Source: Cyanophora paradoxa
Taxonomy: Eukaryota; Glaucocystophyceae; Cyanophorales; Cyanophoraceae
Direction: 5' to 3'
Length of the DNA: 64,000 bases
NCBI GenBank assembly: GCA_004431415.1
Contig: QPMI01000034.1
Coordinates: forward strand, 1 to 64,000
The translations under genes were made by a program, and so were the position numbers. Below are positions 46,018-52,956 of the stretch, piece after piece (the stretch's first letter is position 1; each line of letters starts with the position of its first letter). Under the pieces are notes generated by a model. It saw only the letters and a list, made by a program, of their open reading frames with translations, searched no databases and had not been told where the DNA came from.

Positions 46018-46958
46018 CTACTGCTCGGGGAGGGGCGTGCCCGGGGCGCCGATGGCGTCGAGGGTGAGCCAGACGACGTGGGCGTTCTGGATGCGGAGGG
46101 TCTGGGCCTGGCGCGGGAGGGCGCCCCACGTCTCCCCGGGCAGGCACAGCTTCCCCACGTCCGCCAGGAGCTCCGCCAGGGGCACGCCCTCCCGCCGCGC
46201 CCGCGCCACGTCCCGCACCACGTACTCCAGGCCCTGGCCCCGCCCCGCACCCCGCGTCGGCGGAGCGCCCGGCGGACCCCGGCCCGGCGCGCGCCCCCGC
46301 TCGAGGGCGCCGGCACCTGTGCGGCGGGGTCGTCGAGGCGGGGCTCGCTCCAGCCGCGCTCGCGGGCGTCGTGGGGCCGGTAGCGTTCGTGGCGGAGGGC
46401 GGCGTAGACGGCGAGGATCCAGCCGTTGCGCGCCACGCACTCCTCGTCGTCCAGCCGGATGAAGCTGTCCACGCCGTCGTCCCCCGAGCTCAGCTCGTTC
46501 CCCGAGATCTCCAGCCGCAGCGCCGGCAGGCTGAAGCCGTGCAGGTACGCCGCGATGGCCGCCTCGCAGAAGGCGCGCAGGCAGCCGAAGTAGCGCGGAT
46601 CGCCGCGCCGCGCCTGGCCCGTGTAAGTGTACACGAAAGCCTTTCGGAAGGTATTCTCCAGTGCGAGCGTGATAATCTCTCCGGCGTCCTGCGGCGCCGA
46701 CAGCTCCGCCGCCACCTCGGCTGGCCTCGGTCGCGGTCGAATTGCTATTTGGAGCGCGGTCGGTATCCGTAGCGTGCTGGTCGGAACAAACTCCGTTCGC
46801 GGTAGCAGCCGGCCCTCTAGTCGCCGCGCTCTTGCACGTGCGCGCTCAGAAGCGCTCGGCCGAGGCGCGCCCGGGCACACCAACGAGCTAGCAAGTGCGC
46901 ATTGAGAGGGAGCTGAGTTGCGGCCGGCCGCCGGCGCGGGGCTCACGAAGCCGGGCAT
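46018..46958 (-). CDS. conserved-looking protein of unknown function
   Basis: The start ATG at 46958 gives MPGFVSPAPAAGRNSAPSQC then ALASSLV, a Ser/Ala/Arg-rich N-terminus that could be an organelle-targeting peptide. After an intron comes VAAELSAPQDAGEIITLALE, NTFRKAFVYTYTGQA, DPRYFGCLRAFCEAAIAAYL, HGFSLPALRLEISGNELSSG, DDGVDSFIRLDDEECVARNG and WILAVYAALRHERYRP. Then, past a further intron (near 46,240-46,315), LEYVVRDVARARREGVPLAE, LLADVGKLCLPGETWG, QTLRIQNAHVVWLTLDAIGA and TPLPEQ-stop at 46018. Codon bias and intron signals support a real gene of roughly 250 residues. I do not recognise the family. Its start codon lies 8 bp from the duplicated upstream element, in a divergent spacer shared with eL18. 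Confidence 0.65.
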
Positions 46959-46965
46959 GTCGATC

Positions 46966-47100
46966 GCTAGCTAGCCTGGCTGCACTCAAGACTTGTCACG
47001 AGCTTACGGTGGTTGCGCCGCTATGTGGCCACTCGGCGGCTATGGCAAGTGCTTCGGAGCTGCGCTGGCGTTCCGGCGAAGCTGCAGTTTGATCCCCCCT
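46966..47100. repeat. duplicated upstream element, copy 1
   Basis: About 135 bp that recur in inverted orientation at 62,909-63,051. Read toward the minus-strand gene that starts at 46,958, it runs from AGGGGGGATCAAACTGCAG to GCCAGGCTAGCTAGC. The copies are identical by eye except for one 7-nt indel inside the stretch GACAAGTC...TTGAGTG. Internal complementary words (GCCGC/GCGGC around palindromic GTGGCCAC; CGCTGG/CCGGCG around CGTT) could form hairpins. It sits in the 184-bp divergent spacer between this gene and eL18, so it may act on either. Confidence 0.8.
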
Positions 47101-47142
47101 CGGCGGGTACAGGAGGTTCATTAGGGGGATACCGGCGAAAAC

Positions 47143-48065
47143 ATGGTGCGGGCCCGCTCGCGCCCCGCGCAGCCCGGCGAGGCGTCGGGGCGATTCAAGA
47201 ACACGGACTTACGATGCCCGCCGCGCTTTCCGCGTGCAGGGTGTCGATCTCGAAGCGGGTGGGCGCAAGAAGAACCAGGGCCGCACGGAGCCCGCGAGCC
47301 AGAATGTCTACATTCGGCTCCTCGTCAAGGTTAGCCAGAACGACCCGGAAGCCCGGGATCCCAAACGGACCTCTCGTCGATCACGCACGCCGTGCTAGTC
47401 CTGGCGACAGCAGCGGCCACCTGGCGATATGCGCGACTGCAGCACAAAGCTAGAAGTCTAGATTACGCTAGCGCACCCCGCAGCGATCCCGTGCATGCCC
47501 TGGTCGCTCACGCTCGCCGCAGCTGTACCGCTTCCTTGCGCGGCGCACGGACTCCAAGTTCAACAAGATCATCCTGAAGCGCCTGTTTATGAGCCGCGTC
47601 AACCGGGCCCCGATCTCGCTGTCCCGGCTCGCCCGCCTCCTGAAGGGCAAGGGCGACAAGATCGCCGTCATTGTCGGCACTGTGACCGACGACGTGCGCC
47701 TCCTGGACGTCCCCAAGCTCACGATCTGCGCTCTGCGTGTCACGGAGACCGCCCGCGCCCGCATCCTCAAGGCCGGCGGCAAGATCATGACCTTCGACCA
47801 GCTGGCCCTTAAGGCCCCCACTGGCGCCAACACCCTGCTGCTCCGCGGCCCCCGCTCGCGTGAGGCCATCAAGCACTTCGGTGCCGCTGGTGTGCCGCAC
47901 TCGACTGCCAAGTGAGCTCCCCGCCGCCGCCTCCGCCGCACTCCTCGTGCTCGCTATTGCGTAGCGCAGCCCTAACGCGTGTTGCGCAGGCCCTACGTTC
48001 GCTCGAAGGGCCGCAAGTTCGAGCGCGCGCGTGGCCGCCGTGGCTCGCGTGGCTTCAAGGTATAA
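47143..48065 (+). CDS. RPL18: ribosomal protein eL18 (60S)
   Basis: Structural protein of the large ribosomal subunit. Exons: 47143-47145 (the ATG alone), 47240-47329, 47523-47911 and 47990-48065. All phases join and give 185 residues, close to the usual 188. Recognised segments: [142 protein letters not shown] and the basic tail [20 protein letters not shown] then GFKV. The first coding exon is only the start codon, followed at once by GTGCGG. Intron 2 (193 nt) is longer than typical for this window. Two H/ACA snoRNAs lie 250 bp downstream on the same strand. Confidence 0.97.
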
Positions 48066-48316
48066 GCGGGCAGCATCCTCCGCTAGAGACTTGGTCTCCC
48101 CATTCGCCAGTTCTGTGCCGCACCGATCCCCCGGGATCTGTCAAATCGTCGAGGTCCCTCATCTCAGTATTCCGGATGCGAGGCTCGCGTTGGGGCTCGA
48201 GGGTTCGGGCGGGTGTTGGGCTGGGGCCTCGCGACGCGACGGGGCCAGCCGCTCTCCCTTCCTCTTGCTTCTTTCACTTTCGCCCCGCGTTTCCGTCGTC
48301 ATTTTGGTTTTCCTCT

Positions 48317-48465
48317 CCCACAACGGTCCGGCTGGTCTAGCGGCGTGCGAACACACGTCGCGTTGGCCTTGCTGATCTAACCCATGTGGGGAACATAAAC
48401 GGAAAGCAAAAAGCACTTGTGCTCGATTTCTATTGACAGCACGAGTCGTCGTCTTTCCCACATCA
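48317..48465 (+). ncRNA. H/ACA box snoRNA, copy 1
   Basis: A two-hairpin H/ACA structure. The 5' hairpin lower stem CCCACA (48317-48322) pairs with TGTGGG (48385-48390). Its upper stem is GCGGCGTG/CACGTCGC around CGAACA. The H box ACATAA (ANANNA) is at 48393-48398. The 3' hairpin has lower stem GGAAAG/CTTTCC (48401-48406, 48453-48458) and upper stem ACTTGTGCT/AGCACGAGT (48415-48423, 48438-48446). ACA is at 48460-48462, three nucleotides from the inferred end. Pocket strands lie 13-14 nt from their boxes, as expected. 5' pocket strands ACGGTC and AACCCA match 28S UGGGUU-UA-GACCGU. 3' pocket strands CAAAAAGC and CGTCGT match 28S GCGACG-UC-GCUUUUUG (one G-U pair). Both targets are large-subunit segments recalled from memory. 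Pseudouridylation-guide function is inferred. Possibly processed from the eL18 transcript. Confidence 0.85.
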
Positions 48466-48528
48466 TGCCTTTGCAGTATCTGCCCCCCGCTCTCCCAGTT
48501 CTGTTTTCTTTCTGGCATGCCGATGCCA

Positions 48529-48679
48529 CCTCGTAACGGTCCGGCTGGTCTAGCGGCGTGCGAACACACGTCGCGTTGGCCTTGCTGATCTAACCCATAC
48601 GAGGCACACAAAAAGGAAAGCAAAAAGCACTTGTGCTCGATTTCTATTGACAGCACGAGTCGTCGTCTTCCCGACAATC
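48529..48679 (+). ncRNA. H/ACA box snoRNA, copy 2
   Basis: A tandem paralogue of the snoRNA at 48317, 213 bp further on. All four guide strands are identical (ACGGTC 48536-48541, AACCCA 48592-48597, CAAAAAGC 48621-48628, CGTCGT 48661-48666). The 5' lower stem, however, is a different sequence that still pairs perfectly: CCTCGTA (48529-48535) with TACGAGG (48598-48604). The H box is ACACAA (48606-48611) and ACA is at 48674-48676, at the same distances as in copy 1. The 3' lower stem has one mismatch (GGAAAG/CTTCCC). Both copies should therefore guide the same two rRNA sites. Stem divergence with pairing kept is strong evidence that both RNAs are functional. Confidence 0.85.
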
Positions 48680-49210
48680 CCCACTGATCTCCCGTCGAAG
48701 TCATAGCACTGCCATCTACCTTACCCGCATGCCTAATGCCTAGACCATTGGCATCGGACTGCTGGATTTGTATGCAGCGGACGCCGCCCCAGCGCCTGTC
48801 AAGTGCACAGTGGGTCTTCGAAAGCCGTGCAGAATTCGAAGGCGCTTAGACTTGATTCGTCATGAAATACCCTACAGCTGCAGGGATTCAACAAAACAGG
48901 CTAGTTGTACGTATACAGAGAACATGAAAATTACAGGAGAGGAAACTGTGAATACAAGGGAGAAAGTTCGCCCAAGCTAGAGAAATTGGGGCAGTTAGCT
49001 GCAGGCGCTTGAACAATGCCGCGGTGCGAGCGATGTCCGGTCCTTCTTGAGCAATGACGAGCGAGCTCTTCGATGTCGCATCAGCTGCCCCCCGCCGCCT
49101 CCGATCGATCGCGCGCCGCCTCCCGCCTCCGCCGCAACTTGTCAGAGCTGCAGAAATTTAGACGCGGCTGCGAGCACCAAATTCAGCGGGCTGGTGCACA
49201 CCTGAAGCTC
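48680..49210. other. convergent spacer, no gene seen
   Basis: About 530 bp of lower-GC sequence between the second snoRNA and the 3' end of the small minus-strand gene. It holds a few A-rich patches (near 48,890-48,960). I looked for a third H/ACA repeat or a C/D box pair and did not find one. Confidence 0.45.
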
Positions 49211-49689
49211 TTACTTCGCGACAGCGCTGGCGGGCTTCTTGTCGTCGCTGTTGTAAACGCTGAGGCGGCCCTCGCGCATGACCATCTTGTCCTCGGCGTT
49301 CGGTGCCTTAGAAGGCGTCGCCGCTGCGCGTTCGAACTGTCAGAGAGCGGCTGACAGGAGTAGCTAGCATTAAGCTCCCGCAAAAAGCGCACGTTTCGAG
49401 CGCAGGAGCGGGAGCGCCGAGATACCCTGCGCGTGCCGTGAGCACGTCAACACGGCGGGGCGCAAAAGCGCCGTGCGTGGCGTACCAGAACGAGCGCCGT
49501 GCCTGTGCAGCGACAAGGTGGCACACAAGGCGCGCGGCGTTGCGTTAGCTGAGAGCCGGCGAGCCGGCATGGCGGCGGCGCTGAGGTGGCGCGGGGCGGC
49601 GCAAACGTACCAAGAGCCACGTAGAGCTTCTCCTTCGGGCCATTGGACATGCTCCACATAAGCGATTGTGTCTTCTTGGCGTCCGCCAT
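49211..49689 (-). CDS. small protein, function unknown
   Basis: The first exon, from the ATG at 49689, encodes MADAKKTQSLMWSMSNGPKE then KLYVALG and ends at a GTACGTTT donor. The last exon encodes APNAEDKMVMREGRLSVYNS then DDKKPASAVAK, with a TAA stop at 49211-49213. The two do not join in phase directly, so a short middle exon probably lies within 49,340-49,600. A candidate there, after a CTGCACAG acceptor, encodes ARRSFWYATHGAFAP or a shifted frame. The mature product would be about 60-85 residues, hydrophilic, with a Lys/Ala tail. I do not recognise it. Codon usage and the strong donor support expression. Confidence 0.55.
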
Positions 49690-49996
49690 GGCTCTGTGCG
49701 GAAAGCTTCCACGTAAGCTCTTTGAGATTGCGATTGGGAGGTTGCTCGCTCGAGAGCAGCGAGGACGGACCTCGGCGAAAGTGAGCCGTAGCCGGTGCGG
49801 GTCCCCCCCCCCCCCCCCCCCCTCGGCCGCGTGTGGCGTGTATTGCAGGCCGAAGAGAGCTAGCTGGCAGTGCAGCGCGGCCAATCGGCATCGGCGGCCG
49901 CGTGTGTTGAACGCTGAGCTGAGCAGCATCGGTCGCTTGAGCGTGACAGCTGCAGATAGCGGCGAGTCTGTAGCTCACAGCGCCGCGCGCGGTGCG
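49690..49996. other. divergent spacer with poly(C)
   Basis: This 307-bp region lies between the starts of the small minus-strand gene and the ACTMAP gene. It includes a run of 20 C residues (49,803-49,822) and no supported exon. It probably carries both promoters. Confidence 0.5.
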
Positions 49997-51387
49997 ATGG
50001 CGCTCCCGGAACGCGGCTGGGGGCTAGCGCTCCTGCCCGCCGCCGTGCCGCCGCAGTCCGGTCCGACGTGCGGACTCGTCGCCCTCTCTGCGGCCGCGGC
50101 CGCGGCCGGGGCGCGGGCGACGCTCAGTGAGGGCGCGCTGGTCGAGCGGGCGCGCGCCCTCGGCTTCTCGAACGAGGGGGAGATGTTCTCGGCGGCGGAG
50201 CTCGCTGCGCTGGGGGCCGCCGTCTACGGCCCGGAGCTCGAAGTCCGCTGCGCGAGCGAGTGGTCGCCCTCGCTGGTCTGCCGCGAGCTGCTCGCCGGCC
50301 GCACTGTGCTTGTCCCGTGCGTCCCCGTGCACCGCTGCACTCCCCGACCCCGCCGCGCCGCGCCGCGCGCGCGCTGACCGACGGGCCCCCGGGCAGGTAC
50401 GACGCGGACTACAACAACGAGCCGGCGGTCTTCGGCGGCGCGCGGGCGCACTGGTGCCTCCTCGCGGGGCTGCTCCTGCCCCTCGAGGACCCGCAGCTGG
50501 AGGGGCTCGCCCTGCGGCCCAACCCGCTCAGCGACCTCGTGCTCGACGTACCCCTCCACGATGGCGGCCCCTCCGCACCACCTGCCGACCTCCCGCCCCT
50601 CCCTCCGCCTGCCCCCGACCGCCACCCGGCGCCCCCCAACTCCCAGCCCCCTCGGCCCGCTGCGGAACGGCCCGGCGGTGCCGGTGCCGGCGGGGCGGGG
50701 CCGGAGGGCGGCGTCGGCGATGGGGAGGGCGGGCGGCGGGGGGTGCGGGGCATGATCGACTGGTGGAACGCCTCTTCTTCCTCCTCCTCCGGCAGCCGCG
50801 CCCCTGTCCCCCGCCCCGCCCCCGCCCCGCCCCGCCCCGCAGGCCGCCCCGGCCAACGGGAGGGGCCCTCGAGCCGCCCCCCGCGCAGCCCGCCCGGCCT
50901 CGGGTGCCTCCGCGGGGGCGGGGCGGCGGGCGGGCCGGCCGGGACGTGGGCTCGACGCTGCTGCGGTGGCTGCGGCAGGCGGGGGCGCCCGCGGGAGGCC
51001 CACGTGGTGGCCCTGCACGGCCGCACCGCCCACGCCGCCGTCTGGCGCCTCGCCGCGCTGCACGAGTCCAACGCGAGCCTGCGGGCGGCGCGGCGGGACC
51101 GCCTCGAGGCCGGCCGCTTCCGCATCCCCGGCGACCTCGCCGCCCTCCGCGGCCACGCCGTACTTTGCGGCCGGCCCTCCGACCCTCCTCCCCACGAGCC
51201 CCGGGCCCCACCGTTGGGCTCTCCTTCCGCCGCGCCCCACGCGAGCCCCGCTCCGCAGCCCGTCCCCAGCGGCACCGGCAGCCAGCAGACGGCTAGCCCC
51301 GGGGGGCGTAGGTGTAGCACAGGTCAGCATCAAACATGCACTAGATCTAGGTCAGAGGCAGCAGAGGAAAAGCTTTCAAATGCCTAG
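49997..51387 (+). CDS. ACTMAP: ACTMAP-type actin maturation protease
   Basis: Cysteine aminopeptidase that in animals removes the acetylated N-terminal residue of actin (C19orf54 family). The start MALPERGWGLALLPAAVPPQ leads to [20 protein letters not shown], with the presumed catalytic Cys in GPTCGL. Then come LVERARALGFSNEGEMFSAA (family phrase GEMFS), PSLVCRELLAGRTVLVP, YDADYNNEPAVFGGARAHWC (the presumed catalytic His in AHW; family phrase YDxDxNxEP) and LLAGLLLP. After two Pro/Arg-rich stretches and introns, the C-terminal exon gives HVVALHGRTAHAAVWRLAAL, HESNASLRAARR and GRFRIPGDLAALRGHAVLCG, collinear with the family's SN-x-x-L and the final small domain. The exact C-terminus is uncertain; the open frame runs to 51387. 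Confidence 0.8.
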
Positions 51388-51483
51388 AGATGATTCGAAG
51401 AAACGCGCGCAAAAGGGCCTAGGAAACGAGCGAATTCGAAGGGGGTTAAGGGATGGAAGAGGGCGCCACGGGCGAGCAATCAA

Positions 51484-52712
51484 CTAGCGTGGGGAGGAGG
51501 AAGGCGGGGGCTGCGGGCCCCGCTCGTGGCCCGGGTAGGCGCTGAAGAGGACGGGGCTGTGGACCGACTGCAGGGGCTGCAGGGAGGCCACGGGGGGCAG
51601 GGGGACCGACGCGCCGGAGACGAGGGAGGAGGGCGGCGGGAGGGGAGGGGGGAGGGGCGGGGGGAGGTGCGGGGGGAGGGGCGGCGGGGCGGCGCTGGGG
51701 TCGTGGTGGTGGTGCATGGCGGGGCCCATCTCGGGGAGGTGCGGCGACTGCGCGTAGTGCCCGTGCATGACGATGGAGCGCAGGTCCTCGAGGCTCACCG
51801 CCTCGTCCCGGTGCTGCCGCCCCCTCAGCGGCCGCGCCCGCATAGCAAGGGGCGGGGCCGCGCACGCGGAGGATGCTGGATATCGCCTGGAAGCGGCCCA
51901 GGGCGTCGTTGAGGACCTCCATCGGCGAGTTGTAGCGGATGTGGTAGAGCTTCAGCTCGTTGCGGAGCATGCGCACGAGCTCCGCAATGCGCGTGAACTC
52001 GTTCGCCTGCAGCGTGAAGCCCTCCGCATGGAACGACTCCCGCAGACCGCCGCCCCCGCCGTTCTGCCGCTTCTGCTCCTGCGGCGGCTCGTCGTCGTCC
52101 AGGTTGTCGCTCGCCCTCCGCTTGTACGTGCGAGCCGCCTGCGAGCCGCCCGCCTGGAACTCCGCCCGCACATTCTCCGGCACCTTATCGCAGGCCGCGA
52201 GGTGCTGCTTCATCCGCGTCGTGTTCTTGCGCTGCGGCGGGCGGTGTCACGCTGGAGGTCGCCAGCAGGCGTTGCGATCGAGAAAACGGGGTGGCGGGCG
52301 CGAAGTGGCTTAGCTAGCTTCTGGATTATCGGGCCAGCGTGCGCAGGGGCGGAACGAGATGGATGGGCGCGCGCGCGGTCACCTTCAACCTCCACTTGCC
52401 GCAATGAAGGCAGATCACAGGGCCGAACTCTTTATCTTTCTCGGGGAGCTCGAAATGGTCGTCTGTCTTGAACGTCGACCTCGAGCTCTTACGGCGCTGC
52501 TGGTCCGGCTGCTGGTCCCGATCCTCCTCGCCCGAAGGCGACTCTCCATCGTGCCCCAGCGCATCAGCGTCAATGGAAGCGCTCGGCCTCCGAGTTGGCA
52601 GGGTTGGAGGCATCGGCAACGGCTGCGGCCGCCATCCAGTGTCGGGAAGGGTTCGAGGCGAAGAGTCCAGGGTGTCGGAAATCGGTGGGTGTAAAGAGCT
52701 TGATGAGCTCAT
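51484..52712 (-). CDS. BED-type zinc-finger protein
   Basis: Starts MSSSSSLHPPISDTLDSSPR at 52712. After a Ser/Pro-rich leader comes FELPEKDKEFGPVICLHCGK then WRLK, an intron (about 52,375-52,240), and RKNTTRMKQHLAACDKVPEN. The C-x-x-C ... H-x(4)-C spacing with an aromatic/acidic lead is a BED finger, a DNA-binding domain shared by hAT transposases and chromatin proteins. Next are KRRASDNLDDDEPPQEQKRQ and the helical segment FHAEGFTLQANEFTRIAELV, RMLRNELKLYHIRYNSPMEV and LNDALGRFQAISSILRVR. The last exon encodes RQHRDEAVSLEDLRSIVMHG, HHHH and a poly-Pro/Ser tail ending QPPPSSSPR at 51484. No transposase catalytic core is present, so it is probably a host DNA-binding protein rather than a mobile element. 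Confidence 0.75.
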
Positions 52713-52816
52713 CTCCAGCTTTCGCCGGTGTCGCCAAGAAAACTCTCGATCGCTAAGCTCTGTTCAATGGGTACCCATTGTCCAGGAACTTTCCCATTTC
52801 CCTCGGGAAATTTGGA

Positions 52817-52857
52817 GAATTTCCCGCAGGCGGCGGCTGGTGAATTTCCCGCAGGCG
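52817..52857. promoter_or_regulatory. tandem E2F-like sites in a divergent promoter
   Basis: The 16-bp word GAATTTCCCGCAGGCG occurs twice in the same orientation (52817-52832 and 52842-52857), 25 bp apart. It lies in the 244-bp divergent spacer between the BED-finger gene (-) and the Arf-like gene (+). Each contains TTTCCCGC, which fits the E2F/DP consensus TTTSSCGC. A third related word, GGGAAATTTGG, precedes them. Regulation by E2F is inferred from the motif only. Confidence 0.5.
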
Positions 52858-52956
52858 CCGGCGGCAGTAGTACTATCCTATAGGCTATAGCGAGCCTACA
52901 GCTGCTGGGCCGCCGATCGCAATCAGCGCTGCTAGATAGATCTGCGGCCGCCTGCG

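Noticed and set aside
48330-48344. tRNA-like internal promoter box A (TGGTCTAGCGG) in both tandem repeats
   Set aside because: There is no matching box B, acceptor stem or anticodon arm. The word is explained as part of the snoRNA 5' hairpin, whose stems and boxes fit far better.
51484-52712. BED-finger gene as a hAT transposon
   Set aside because: No hAT catalytic or dimerisation region, no terminal inverted repeats and no 8-bp duplication were seen around the gene.
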